64,000 nucleotides of DNA from Alnus glutinosa. Its lineage: Eukaryota; Streptophyta; Magnoliopsida; Fagales; Betulaceae. The stretch is taken from contig NC_084886.1 in assembly GCF_958979055.1 (NCBI RefSeq), positions 11,766,654 through 11,830,653 of the forward strand, in the 5' to 3' direction. The notes beneath the pieces were generated by a model. The model was given only the letters and a program-made list of their open reading frames with translations. It did not search any database and had not been told where the DNA came from. The translations under genes were made by a program, and so were the position numbers. Within the stretch, counting starts at the first letter, position 1, and each line of letters begins with the position of its first letter. Below are positions 1-11,329 of this stretch, piece after piece.

Positions 1-943
1 AAGACAAGACTAGATGCAAAGTAGTAACACTCACATACCCCTAATGCAGTGGTCATACCTTGCTCTCTAACGTGTAACCCAACACGAACGCCTCCCAACC
101 AAGTCTCCTACCTGAAGGGGTCTTCAATGGAATCCTTTATCTAAGGGCCAACCCCTAAGATAGACTTCAAGATAAGCGCAGCAACAGCACACACAGCAAC
201 GGCTTCAGAGAGATCAACTCAGCTCAATAAACTCACAATATAGCTCTCTAAGCACTAGTGGAATTCAATACCAAATTCTTGTTGTTCTCAAGCCTAAGGA
301 CCTCTATTTATAGGCTAACAGTTCAAATGAGCATCTGGCTTGATAAAACTGGGCGCCACCTGGACGGTGGTCATAGGCCGTCTGCACGGTGGTCATAGGT
401 CGTCTGCCCGGACAATTATGCAATCGAAATTCATAGAATTTTGCTAAAAATCTTTCATGTTTGAAAGCCGCGTTCGGACGGTGTTGGCCTATAGTCCGAA
501 CGGTTGCACGTTCGCTGCAAGTAATTTTCATATACAGGCTTCGCACGTTCGGATTGGGAGTATGGTCGTTCAGACGGTTGATCTGATGCATGGAATTTCC
601 ATATCTGATGCTCGCTCGTCCGCACCATGCTGATTGTCGTTCGGAAGTCTAGATTTGAATTGCAATACTTGCTTATGGATGAGCGCGTCCGGATGGGAAT
701 CCATGTCGTCTAGACTGTTGATGCTTTAGTCTGATGTGCGTCCGGGCGGTTTGACACGTCTTCCTGACGGTTGATGCATTGGATTACTGGTCATCCAGAC
801 GGCTGGCAGGGAACCGGATTTTTCTAACTTGCAATCTGTGCAGAATCTTCTGGAACACTTCTGAATAGCGAAATCCCTGATAAAAAGCATCTTTACAAAG
901 AAGTGATTTTGTCCAACAAAATGTGGCCAATTACAAACTAACA
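1..943 (-). repeat. Element A 3' LTR (truncated by window edge)
   Basis: This is colinear with the right LTR of A from about 13502 onward. Shared landmarks are the block following 'acaagactag', the TATA-like 'ctatttatagg' near 304-313, degenerate CGTCCGGACG palindromes and the terminal 'actaaca'. About 300 bp of the LTR is missing at the left edge, half of which would be the TG microsatellite seen in the right copy. Confidence 0.85.
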
Positions 944-1895
944 ATTATTTTTAGAACTCATGTCCCCCTGAATAGTGGCCAATGCCTCCATAATCTAAGA
1001 ATCGCTAGCATCCTACTGTGGTGACGGAACAGTCTGAGAAGAAGACGCCACATCTGGTATGCCTACAGGAATAGGAGGAGGCGGAGGCATATCATCATTC
1101 TGATCATCTCGCCGCAGTTGAGCATTTGACTTCATCAGGGTCTGTTTGCTGATAGGATCCTAGATTTTCATCTTTGGCTCGCCAACAATACTAACACCTC
1201 ATTGAAGGATAATCTGGGTGAGCAAGCAGCCAAACGGGAGACCGGTATTGCCCTCATCAGGGGACCTCCAGAATACCGCCCAGAATATGCTTGCACAAGT
1301 AGAAAGGCAAGCGAAGACTGATGGCATAGACGAACTAGGCCCTCTTCAATATCAGGTCACTGTGCCTGACAACAAGCCAAAGATTGTGCTAGACAATCTT
1401 GGCTAGCATGCGGTGTGGGGCAGATAAGGCACCGATCCTGATGGTGGTGTCGTGCTCTTCTCCTTGGGGAACTGCATGGAAAAATTCTCTGAGATCATCC
1501 AAATGAGGGATTACCACCTCATTATAAGGGTTGCCAGGAATCTGGAGAACATGAACTCCTATGAACTGACTGATGATCTGGGGATCAACAATGATAGTAT
1601 GCCCACCTACAGTTGACTGAAGCACCAACCCGCGGTCATCATCCTAAACCACCTCGAGGTTGGCATAGAATAGTCTGACCTGCCTGGTGTACACAACACA
1701 GGCACAGGTGTGTAGATACCCCCAATGATAAGTCTGGATAGTGTCGTGGATACAGTCCAGAGGAGCCACCATGATGTCTGACCGAACAACATTCCGCTCA
1801 GCAATGACTGGTCGGTCCATAATTTTAGCTCTAAGGGCTACATTATCTCCCTCTGTCCTCTGTCAAACTCTGCGTTGTGGACTGCCGACAGACAT
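944..1895 (-). pseudogene. Envelope-position ORF of element A (putative plant transposon protein domain), degenerate
   Basis: This stretch is homologous to the longer ORF of element B at 4244-5272. The translated piece at 1389-1628 carries the same EIRIGALS-like and LREFFHAV segments. An ATG at 1895-1893 starts M-S-V-G-S-P, followed within about ten codons by an in-frame TGA where B has an arginine codon. The rest is split over frames, so it is a pseudogene. It lies next to the 3' LTR, as envelope-like ORFs do in Sireviruses. The function of the domain is unknown; the match to the 'putative plant transposon protein' family is from recognition, not a search. Confidence 0.65.
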
Positions 1896-2274
1896 GGTTT
1901 TGCAACAGAAACCAACAAGATTTGCCAATAATAATTCGTGAGATCACAAAAAAAATCGGCATTATTACGGCAATAAAATGGACTATTCCAAAAATTACAA
2001 ACATGAAATATCACAATATAGTCCACCGAAACAGATAGTCTCAACACAGCAGATATCATAAATATGCATTTAATAATCTCAATAACATTCCCAAAATAAT
2101 CAATATTCTAATAGTTTCAAAAAAATTGAAAAGAATAAAGTACCTGGAATGACGAGAGTAACGCACAAAAGGACAAAAGAGGGCGAGATAATGCAAAAAA
2201 AATCTTGAGAAATCACTCACTAGAAGCCAAAAGAGAGGAGAAAACTGAGTGGGGTAGCTCAAAAATGCAACGGC

Positions 2275-2475
2275 TAGGGTTTTTAAAACCAGTGGGGTCC
2301 TCGTCCAGACGGCTCATTAACTCGTCTAGATGCGCATTGCCTCGTAAACATGCGACAGGCTGCACGCTTCCGGACGTGAAACCTTACCATCTGGCCATCG
2401 AAGCCGCACGCGTCCGGACGTGTAACATAACCGTCCGGCCGACTGAGCCACACCCGTCTGGACGTTTCACACTGG
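2275..2475 (-). promoter_or_regulatory. Palindrome cluster upstream of element A envelope-position ORF
   Basis: Several copies of gcgtccggacgtg-like palindromes occur between 2300 and 2465, followed on the minus strand by an AT-rich TATA-like stretch (2279-2288). The layout matches 5658-5905 of element B. The donor-like CCAG|GTAC lies downstream near 2142-2150. Promoter function is inferred. Confidence 0.45.
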
Positions 2476-2602
2476 AAAGGCAAAAACTGAGGGAAAAATT
2501 AGCAGAAAATATTTTTCCTAATATCAGCTTCAGAACATGCATGTATAATCAACTGATAAAGCAATCAGAAAGCATTTCAAAACTATGCAGAGATATACAA
2601 GA

Positions 2603-3865
2603 TGAAAGTTGAAATTGACTTCAAATATAAAGTGTGTGTGCACAAGTGTCAACAAAAATTAAAGCACAGCGGAAAATAAATGACACACAGTTTTTGTTGA
2701 CGAAGTGGAAACTCAATTAAGAGAAAAACCACTTCGGGGCAGCCAAACCCAGGAATTCCACTATTCAGAAGACGAAGCTAGATACAAGACAGTAACACTC
2801 ACATAAACCCGATGCAGTGGTCGTATCTTGAACTCTGATGTGTAACCCAACACGAACGCTTCCCAACCAGGTTCTCCTACCTAAAGGGGTCTTCAATGGA
2901 ATCTTTTATCTTAGAGCCGACCTCTAAGATAGACTTCGGTTGTAGCACGGCAACAGCACACTTGACAATGCTTCAGAGGGATTGAAGACTTCTCTAAGCT
3001 CTAATGGAATTCACTTCGAATTCCTGTAGTTCTCAATGCCCAGGGGCATCTATTTATAGGCTGGGGTGCAGAATGGACGTCAGGCAAAATATACCTAGGC
3101 GCCGTCTGGACGGTGGACATGGGACGTCCGACGGACAACTGTGCAACAAGATTTTCTGAAAATTTAGCAGAGAAATCTTTCCTATATAAAAACCTCGTCC
3201 GGACCGGATGGCTCGATCGTCCGGACGGTCGCACGTCCACTGCAAGTAATTTCCATAACAGGCTTCGCGCGTCCGAACCATAGGGGAGGAGCGTCCGAAC
3301 GGCTGAACTTCAACACGCAATTTCCATATCTGATGTACGTGCGTCCAGACCATGAGGGGCAGACGTCCGGATGGTTGAAGTCGAATCGGCAATTTCCATA
3401 TACGATGCACCAATGTCCGGACCAGGACTGTTAGACGTCCGGAAGGTCAATTTTGAACTGCGATTCTTGCCTTACGGAGACACGCATCCGGACGGGATAC
3501 CACATCGTCCAGACGGTTGATTGATCTTCCCTAACTTGAAACTTGGAAAGAATCAGAGAACCGTTAGAGAACTGAGAGGCGTCCGGACGTGCTGCTGAAA
3601 CGTCCGGACGGATGCAAGCTGGACCCGAACTTCTCGATACAGTGTAGGGGTCCGGACGGAAGGAGCACGTCGTCCGGACGGATGATGTTGGACTGTCTGG
3701 CGTCCAGACGGATGGAATAATGGACAGAGAAGCGTCCGGACGACTGACAGGGAACTTGAATTTCTTCTGACTTGACATTACTCTGAAAAGTGGAATCCCT
3801 GTTTACAGCATCTTTACACATAAGTGATTTTGTCCAAACACAGAATAAGGGCCAAAATACTAACA
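2603..3865 (-). repeat. Element B 3' LTR
   Basis: 1263 bp, bounded by TG...CA. A TATA-like box on the minus strand (TATAAATA, 3051-3058) lies downstream of the palindrome array. It is 43 bp shorter than the partner LTR. The difference lies mainly in the palindrome array near 3690-3750. Confidence 0.9.
3105..3745. repeat. Array of about 18 degenerate CGTCCGGACG palindromes in element B 3' LTR
   Basis: By eye, near-copies of the self-complementary decamer CGTCCGGACG recur about every 35 bp through this part of the LTR, upstream of its TATA-like box in the reading direction. The core TCCGGA is best kept. The equivalent array in the other LTR is 9460-10145, and more divergent ones occur in A (350-800; 13855-14380). 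Palindromic repeats are known from Sirevirus LTRs; a role as cis elements is inference. Confidence 0.8.
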
Positions 3866-3878
3866 AACTCCCCCTTTG
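3866..3878 (-). other. Polypurine tract of element B (complement aactccccctttg)
   Basis: On the minus strand this reads as a G/A run directly abutting the 3' LTR, the place and composition expected of the plus-strand primer for reverse transcription. Confidence 0.75.
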
Positions 3879-4243
3879 GCCATTCTGGGACAAAAATCAC
3901 TTGACCGGTTTGGAAATACATTCCCGGTCCAAAAATAAAAATTACTCACCCTTTTTGTCACAAAGGGACAAAGGGTAAAATAGAGTAATAAAACAATCAA
4001 CTGAAATAAAAATTACTCCCCCTAACGGTCTTAGAAGGACCCGGGAAACAGAGTAATATAAATTCTAGTACTATACAAACAGAAAAAGAACAAAATGTTT
4101 CATAAAACAAAACAAAAGAAATAAATAGCAAAAGCTAGAGGGAATCAAACATCCTCAAGCAAAGGTAAAGTCCCATCGACATCCTCATCATCATCACTGC
4201 TAGGGTGATGGTACTTCAGGCACTCCTTGAGGTCCAACTGATT

Positions 4244-5272
4244 CTACTCCACGCGCTTGTTGATGGAGTGCACCTCTAGCTGTATGGAGGAGATGGACTG
4301 CTGCATGGAGGACATAGTCACTTGCATATTGCTCATCCCCCCCTGAAGAGCAGCAAGAGCCTCCATAATCTGAGCATAATTGTCCTCCAGCTCAGGTGGT
4401 GGAACTGTGTGAGAGGATGAAGCCATGTCTAGAAATTCGACTGGCATAGGAGCAAGTGGGGCCACCTCATCATCGGAGTCATCTCTCCGCAGTTGAGCAT
4501 TGGACTTCATCAAAGTCTGCTTGCTGATGGGCTGCTGGATTTTCATCTTCGGTTCCCCAGTAACATTGACGCCTGGCTGAAGAATAATCTGAGTAAAGAG
4601 GCAGCCAAATGGAAGACCAGCATTGCTCTCATCACGAGCCTCTAGCATAACCCCCAAAATGTGCTTGCATAGACAGAAGGGCAAGCGGAGGTGGACTGCA
4701 TAGACAAACTGAGCCCGTTTTAGGATCAGATCACTGCGCCGAGCAACAGGCCAGATGTTCTGCTGGATTATCTTGGTCAGCATGCGGTGGGAGAGTGACA
4801 GGGCACCAATCCGGATGGCAGTGGAGCGCTCCTTGCCTTGGGAAACGGCATGGAAGAATTCCCTGAGCTCATCCAGGGAAGGAGGAAGTACCATCTCATT
4901 GTATGGGGTGCCCGAAATCTCGAGCACTGGGACTCGGATGATGTTGCTGATGACCTGAGGATCAACAGTAATCAGATGGCCAGCAACGGAGGACTGAAGC
5001 ACCACTCCATGATCATCATTCTGCACCACTTCCAGGTTGGCATAGAAGAGCTTGACCAGGCGGGTGTACACCATACAAGCACAGCCATGGAGATATCCCC
5101 AATTGTACGTCTGGATGATGCCAAGAATGTTGTCCAGTGGAGGCACCATGATATCTACCCGCAAGATATTCAGTTCAGCAATTACTGTGCGGTCCATGAC
5201 CTTGGCCTGGAATGCAGCCCTATCTTCTACAAGCCTCTGACGGACTCTGCGGGGTGGACTGCCGGCAGACAA
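4244..5272 (-). CDS. Envelope-position ORF of element B; putative plant transposon protein domain, C-terminal coiled coil
   Basis: An open frame of about 340 residues ends at 4244. The N-terminal two thirds contains blocks typical of the family called 'putative plant transposon protein' (VKLFYANLEV, LREFFHAVSQ, IRIGALSLSHRM, GCLFTQII). The C terminus (last 55 residues or so) is methionine/glutamine-rich and heptad-like, suggesting a coiled coil. No signal peptide or membrane helix is evident. The likely ancestral start is at 5272-5270, where A has ATG but B has TTG, so B may start only at the next ATG (5197-5195), losing 25 residues. A splice acceptor-like TTTTTGCAG lies just upstream and a donor GTATGT near 5531. 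Position before the 3' LTR matches the Sirevirus env-like ORF. The function is unknown. Confidence 0.7.
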   Translation of the reverse strand: MSAGSPPRRVRQRLVEDRAAFQAKVMDRTVIAELNILRVDIMVPPLDNILGIIQTYNWGYLHGCACMVYTRLVKLFYANLEVVQNDDHGVVLQSSVAGHLITVDPQVISNIIRVPVLEISGTPYNEMVLPPSLDELREFFHAVSQGKERSTAIRIGALSLSHRMLTKIIQQNIWPVARRSDLILKRAQFVYAVHLRLPFCLCKHILGVMLEARDESNAGLPFGCLFTQIILQPGVNVTGEPKMKIQQPISKQTLMKSNAQLRRDDSDDEVAPLAPMPVEFLDMASSSHTVPPPELEDNYAQIMEALAALQGGMSNMQVTMSSMQQSISSIQLEVHSINKRVE

Positions 5273-5657
5273 GATTCTGCAAAAATCCAACAAGAATTTT
5301 TCCAAAAAAAATTTCCAAAAATATTCTTGTTAGGATAACAAAAATTCAGCAGAATAACAGCAGTAAAAAGGACTTATGAAAAAAAATAAAGACAGATTTT
5401 ATCACAAATTTAGTCATAATCACAAGTACCCCCAATACAGTAGATATGCATCACATAATTTCAAACTCATTCCAAAATTAAATCTCTAACAGTTAAAAAA
5501 AACTGAAAAAGAAAGGCACTAGAAACATACCTGGAATGGAGTGAGAATGCACAAAAGACAATGATGAAATTACTCCACAAACACCAAAATCACTCACTCA
5601 CAAAATGCCAAAAAGTAGATTTAGTGGGGTATGGAGAGAATGAAACCGACGATCTGG

Positions 5658-5905
5658 GCATTTTATAGCCACTGTGGGGTCCCCGTTCGGACGGTGGAGT
5701 GACGACGTCACGATGCTCGCTGCCTCTGAAAGAAGCAGACAAGTCGCGCGCGTCCGGACGAAGAAGCCAGCGCATGTCCGGACGTAAGACACGGATCGTC
5801 CGGACGACAAGGCTCCAGCTCGATCCGGACTCCAAAAATGAAACGTCCGAACGACTGAACCCTACCCGTCCGGACACCAAGAAAGACCGTCAGGACCCTC
5901 CACAC
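5658..5905 (-). promoter_or_regulatory. Internal promoter-like cassette upstream of the element B ORF
   Basis: Reading leftwards, five or six CGTCCGGACG-like palindromes (5690-5900) are followed by GGCTATAAAATGCC (5658-5670), an exon-like stretch without ATG, a donor-like CCAG|GTATGT (around 5531) and an acceptor-like TTTTTGCAG (about 5278) just before the ORF. The order palindromes-TATA-leader is the same as in the LTRs. Motifs are read directly; promoter and intron are inferred. Confidence 0.5.
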
Positions 5906-7039
5906 TGAAACACCAGAAAAACTGAGAAAAATTAATAAAGATCAAATTTTCCCAAGTCAGTGTTAGAACACGCATGTATAATTAACTAATAAACACAATC
6001 AGAGAGCATCTCAAAAATAAGCAGAGATATAAAAGAAAGTTGAGATTTCAATTAACACAAATAATTTTTCCTGATCACAGAAAATTCAAATAGGCAACTC
6101 AACTCAAGCAATGTGTGTGTGTGTGGAGACTCTTTTTCCACAAGGTATGACTTTCCAAGACATGACAAAATGCAACTAGATTTTCCATACATGAGAGAAA
6201 GTCAAAGACAGATTAGCCAAAAGTCAATCCTTATAACTTGCCAGGGCCTAGCCACCCTCATCTGATACACTCCCCCTATGATACAGCACATATTTTGTTT
6301 TACTTGTACCATATAGGACAAGGTAAATTTTAACTTGCTCATAGAGGGCAAGGTAATTTGAAGCACATAAGCAGTGAAATTATTTAAAGCACAGAACTTT
6401 TTATAGGGAATGCCAGAGTTTATAAATGCTAGGTTCAACTAGCCTGTGGTCAATTTGGCCATCTTATCAAGGACATCTTCTCTTATCCAAAATTTCCAAA
6501 AGCAAAGAGTCAGAGAAGGAAAGATGTACCTTTAGGGGAGCTCGGGATAGTGCACTTTTTCATCGCATGAGGAAAGAAGCTATCCTACTTTTACATAAAC
6601 AAGAAAAACACTTGGCTAATATAGTCAAAACTCTGAAAGATATCTAAGTATATTTAATCAATGCACACTGAATTGAGAAATCAGGCAAGAATACATGCAA
6701 TATCTAATAAGCCAAGAAAAAAAATCCTGCAAATTTTCCCTTTTTTTTAAAAAAAAAAAAAAAAAACAAAAACAAAAACAACAAGCAATATGAAAAGACA
6801 TCACATGCTAAGGCACGATCAAACCTGTGTACGCTCAATGATGCCAATACAGAAAAATAGTCGTTCGACCTGCTTTTTCTGTCTTCCCCAAAAATACCTG
6901 CAAATTTTTCTCAAGAAAACACCAAAGGGCAAACACAACTGGTTCCTAGATTGCATAAAATATAGCAAATAAAATGAGCAATCAAAACCTGAAGCCATAG
7001 GATTAGGAACTGAATCCTAGGCATGAACACCTGAATCTG
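5906..7039. other. Non-coding middle of element B where pol would be expected
   Basis: No reverse transcriptase, integrase or protease motif can be found in any frame here. It holds short A-rich runs, a short GT repeat (6111-6124) and a polypurine-like complement ACACTCCCCCT near 6270 that is conserved in A near 10525. The same region in A (10266-11300) is colinear, so the lack of pol is shared. Confidence 0.7.
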
Positions 7040-8882
7040 CTAGGTGCGCCTGTTCCCCCTCATGAGGTAACTATTCTTCTCGACCCAAGCCTGCCTTCCA
7101 GAAGGTGATTGCTGGCAGGACTGCATCATACACTCCATCATGTTTTGCATCCAGATAGGAGGCTCACTAGAGTATTGTTCTTCTTTCATCTTCTGAGGCC
7201 TCCTAAACTGCTTGGGTTTGCTCTTATAGGTGCCACTGTGATTGGCTGGTACAAACCGCTGATGAGGCCGCTGATGCTGAGGAGTATGAGACCACGGGGC
7301 TTCATACTGATACCTTGGTGCCTGATGCCATGAAGTCCGATGTTGAGCCACAGGTCTAGTTCCATAATGGGCTTGTCTGGGCACTTCTTGCTTGGCTTTG
7401 GCTTTTTGTGCTTTCAGGAGAGAGCACTGAAGGCGAAAATGCCCACTGAGACCGCAGTGATGGCATATAGGAGGTCTTCTGATGGAATGAGGCTCCTTAG
7501 TGCCTAGAACATCACCATTGACCTTGTCCTTCCCTTTATCTTCAATAGTGGGAGGAGGCATTGAGACTGTAGGGTTCACAAACATAGTCTTTGAGGAAGA
7601 TGGAGCATTAGTAGAGGGAGCTACATACCCGAGACCGGTTTTGTCAGTTGGGCTCTTCTAGATGGATAGCATACGAGTCAGCTTCTCATAGGTAACTCTT
7701 TCTAGCTGGAGCTGTGTCTCTAGTAGCTTTTCCTCGAGCTCTTGTACTTTGAGCAGCAATGAACTCTTCTCGGTTTGCAAACTGTTCAGATCATTCAAGT
7801 GCTGCTTTCGGCCTTCTCTCAGCTTCTCATACTCTATGTAGAGTGTCTTGTAGGCCTCCTTGAGCTCTTCCCCATTGTCACTATGCTCCGAGTAATACAA
7901 GTCTTCTTCCTCATGTAGGGCTACAAGGTCAGAAATTTCTCTGACTCTGGAGCTTCTTCTTCCGACTCATCACTAAGAGTCGCATTGTAAGCTTTTCCCT
8001 TGCCCTTTTTTAGATTCCCACAATCAGCCTGGATATGCCCAAAGCTTGAGCATTCAAAACATCAGGGACCTCTGGGATCTTTCTTCTCTTCTTCCTCAGG
8101 TTCAGCTTCTCTAGGAGATTTCGTCATTTTTTTCAGAAAACTTCTTCTTGAACCGATCATCTTTCATTAGTCTTCTAAAATTTTTTGGCTAACATAGCCA
8201 CAACCTTATCTTCATCCTCAAAGTCATCTTCAGATGATGCTTCTACCTTCTTCTTGGAAGCCTTTAGAGCAATGGTCTTCAACTTCTTGACCGGAGGCAG
8301 GGACAGCTCATATGTTTGAAGAGATCCTACCAGCTCTTCAATCTTCATCTCCTCTAGATCTTTGCTTTCTTCAATGGTGGTTACTTTAATTCTGAAACGC
8401 TCAGGCAAAGATCTTAGAATTTTTTGGATGAGTTTTACATCCGAGATAGGTTTCCCCAGACTCACCATGGAGTTTCTAAGGTCACTAATCTTGGAGTAGA
8501 ACTCTCCAAAGGTCTCTTCTTCCAACATCTTAATTTCTTCAAATCTTGAAATCAACATCTGAAGTTTGGCAGATTTAACGAGTTTTGTGCCTTCATATGT
8601 TGTTTCCAAGATTTGCCATGCTTTTTTGGCTAATTCGCAGTTTGAAATTTTGGCAAATTCAGATGGAGAAAGTGTTTGGCATAGAGCATGGAGGGCTTTA
8701 TCATTGGAAACTCGGGCATTTTTCTGAGGGACTAGTTCGAGTGCTGCATCCTCTGGTTTAGTCCAACCAGTTTCAACAATACTCCAACAGTCAATAGATT
8801 TTAAAAAGAATCGCATCCGAGCTTTCCAATAGCCATAGTTCGAACCATCAAAGGCAGGAACAGAATTAAGAGTTTGAGACAT
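7040..8882 (-). pseudogene. gag of element B (Ty1-copia type, two zinc knuckles, coiled coil), frameshifted
   Basis: The ATG is at 8882. The first 235 codons hold a copia/UBN2-type gag domain: FDGSNYGYWKARMR near residue 13, ILETTYEG, then LRSLPERFRIKV and MKIEELVGSLQTYE. The frame breaks at a T run near 8178. A second frame has a zinc knuckle C-FE-C-SSFG-H-IQAD-C near 8000-8060, preceded by a TGA at 8064-8062 where A has CGN arginine. A coiled coil (7658-7900) and a second CCHC knuckle C-HH-C-GLSG-H-FRLQ-C (7420-7480) follow. About 615 codons in total. The knuckles would bind the RNA genome in a virus-like particle. It is probably inactive as it stands because of at least one frameshift and one stop. 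Confidence 0.85.
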
Positions 8883-8945
8883 AGTAGGAAATAGAAGTCA
8901 AAAATATATAACACTCAAGAATTTAATCTTCTCAAAGTGTACCAA

Positions 8946-8957
8946 GCTCTGATACCA
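8946..8957 (-). other. Primer binding site of element B (tRNA-iMet), complement gctctgatacca
   Basis: On the minus strand TGGTATCAGAGC follows the LTR end CA by two bases. This is the standard initiator-methionine tRNA primer site of plant retrotransposons and fixes the element's orientation. Confidence 0.92.
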
Positions 8958-8959
8958 AT

Positions 8960-10265
8960 TGAAAATTGAAATTGACTTCAAATATAAAGTGTGTGTGCAC
9001 AAGTGTCAACAAAAATTAAAGCACAAAGGAAAATAAATGACACACAGTTTTTTTTGACGAAGTGGAAACTCAATTAAGAGAAAAACCACTCCGGGGCAGC
9101 CAAACCTAGGAATTCCACTATTCAGAAGACAAAGCTAGATACAAGACAGTAACACTCACATAAACCCGATGCAGTGGTCGTATCTTGATCTCTGACTTGT
9201 AACCCAACACGAACGCTTCCCAACCAGGTTCTCCTACCTGAAGGGGTCTTCGATGGAATCCTTTATCTTAGAGCCGACCTCTAAGATAGACTTCGGTTGT
9301 AGCACGGCAACAGCACACTTGACAATGCTTTAGAGGGATTGAAGACTTCTCTAAGCTCTAATGGAATTCACTTCGAATTCCTGCAGTTCTCAATGCCCAG
9401 GGGCCTCTATTTATAGGCTGGGGTGCAAAATGGGCGTCAGGCAAAATATACCTAGGCGCCGTCCAGACGGTGGACATGGGACGTCCGGAAGGACAACTGT
9501 GCGACAAGATTTTCTGAAAATTTAGCAGAGAAATCTTTCATGTATAAAAACCTCGTCCGGACGGGATGGCTCAATCGTCCGAACGGTCGCACGTCCACTA
9601 CAAGTAATTTCCATAACAGGCTTCGCGCGTCCGAACCATAGGGGAGGAGCGTCCGGACGGCTGAACTTCAACACGCAATTTCCATATCTAATGTACGTGC
9701 GTCTGGACCATGAGGGGCAGACGTCCGGATGGTTGAAGTTGAATCAGCAGTTTCCATATACGATGCACCAACGTCCGGACCAGGACTGTCAAACGTCCGG
9801 ACGGTCAATTTTAAACTACGATTCTCGCCTTACGGAGACACGCATCGGGATGGGATACCACATCGTCCAGACGGTTGATTGATCTTCCCTTTCTTGAAAC
9901 TTGGAAAGAATCAGATAACCGTTAGAGAACTAAGAGGCGTCCGGACGTGCTGCTGAAATGTCCGGTAGGATACAAGCTGGATTAGAACTTCTCGATACAG
10001 TGTAGGGGTCCGGACGGAAGGAGCATGTCATCCAAATGGATGATGTTGGACTGTCTGGCGTCCGGACGGGATGACACGTCGTCTGGACGGATGGAATAGT
10101 GGACAGAGAGGCGTCCGGATGGGATGGCTCGATCTTCCGGACGGTTGATAGGGAACTTGAATTTCTTCTGACTCGACATCACTCTGAAAAGTGGAATCCC
10201 TGTTTACAGCATCTTTACACATAAGTGATTTTTTCCAAACACAAAATAAGGCCAAAATACTAACA
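8960..10265 (-). repeat. Element B 5' LTR
   Basis: 1306 bp, TG...CA. It carries the same landmarks as 2603-3865 plus two extra palindrome-containing segments near 10065-10140. The TATA-like box TATAAATA is at 9408-9415 on the minus strand. It is followed directly by the A internal sequence starting aaaga. Confidence 0.9.
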
Positions 10266-10343
10266 AAAGAGAGTTTAGAGTTCAATCAGCACAAAGATTT
10301 TCCTGTAGATAGAAAATTTAGATAGATTACTCAACTCATACAA

Positions 10344-10387
<44 letters not shown>

Positions 10388-11329
10388 GACTTTTCCCAAA
10401 ATGTATGACTTTCACTGATATGACAAAAAGCAACCAGATTTTCTAGACAAGAGAGAAAATCAGTGAAAGATTAGTCAAAAGTCAAACCTTATAAATTACT
10501 AGGGCCTAGCCACCCTCATCTAATACACTCCCCCTAAGATGCAACATCCAATTGTTTTACTTGTACCATGAAGGACAAGGTAAATATTTTACTTGCACCA
10601 TGAAGGACAAGGCATATTGTAAATTTAGCACATAAGCAGTGAATATACATAGCGCAGAATTCATAAGAGTAACTGCTTGATTCTTTTGATGCTGCAACCT
10701 AGAGAAAATGCCAGAGTTTTTTTTTTTCTATGTTCAACTAGCATCTAGTCAATTTGGCCATCTTATCAAAAACCTCTCCTCTTATCCAGAATTTCTAGAA
10801 GCAAAAAGTCAGAGAAGGAAAGATGTACCTTTAAGGGAGTCTTGGATAGTGTACATTTTCATCGCATGAGGAAAGAAGCTATCCAACTTTTGCATATACA
10901 GGAAAACGCTTGGCAGATATAGTCATAAACTCTCAATCATATCTAAGCAAAGTAAATTAATGCATAAAGAACTGAGATATCAGGTAAAAACACAAGCAAT
11001 ATCTGACATGCCAAGAAAAGAAAAAATTTCCTGCAATTTCTCCCCAATATTTTTTTTTTTATTAAACAATATGCTATATGGAAATGACATCATATAACAT
11101 GCAAGGCATGATCAAACCTGTGTAAGCTCGATGTTGCCAATACAGAAAAATAGTCGCTCGACCTGCTTTTTCTGTCTTCCCCAAATAGTACCTGCAATAT
11201 TCTCTCAAGAGAAATCGAGGGCAAAAAGATGGTTCCCAGATTGCATAGTAACCACAGAATATATCAAGTAAGAATCAAGCAATCTAACTTGATGCCTTAG
11301 GATTGGGAACCAAATCCTAGGCATGAGTA
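10266..11329. other. Non-coding internal part of element A
   Basis: Colinear with 6040-7039 of B. It contains a (GT)n run at about 10345-10385 where B has only a few repeats, and the conserved polypurine-like ACACTCCCCCT near 10525. No pol motif was seen. Confidence 0.65.

Larger units (their letters stand above)
2603..10265 (-). mobile_element. Element B: Sirevirus-like non-autonomous LTR retrotransposon nested in A
   Basis: Two related LTRs (2603-3865 and 8960-10265) start TGAAAxTTGAAATTGAC and end ...AATACTAACA. A tRNA-iMet primer-site complement is at 8946-8957 and a polypurine-tract complement at 3866-3878, so the element reads leftwards. Flanks are caaga and aaaga, a 4/5 match for a target duplication. 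The host sequence on both sides is the internal region of A: the uninterrupted equivalent is seen in B itself around 6011-6070. Coding content is gag (7040-8882) and one ORF (4244-5272); protease, integrase, reverse transcriptase and RNase H are absent. Without pol it must be mobilised in trans. Confidence 0.9.

Noticed and set aside
4838..5338. 166-codon plus-strand frame over the element B ORF
   Set aside because: It is antisense to the recognised domain and not kept in element A.
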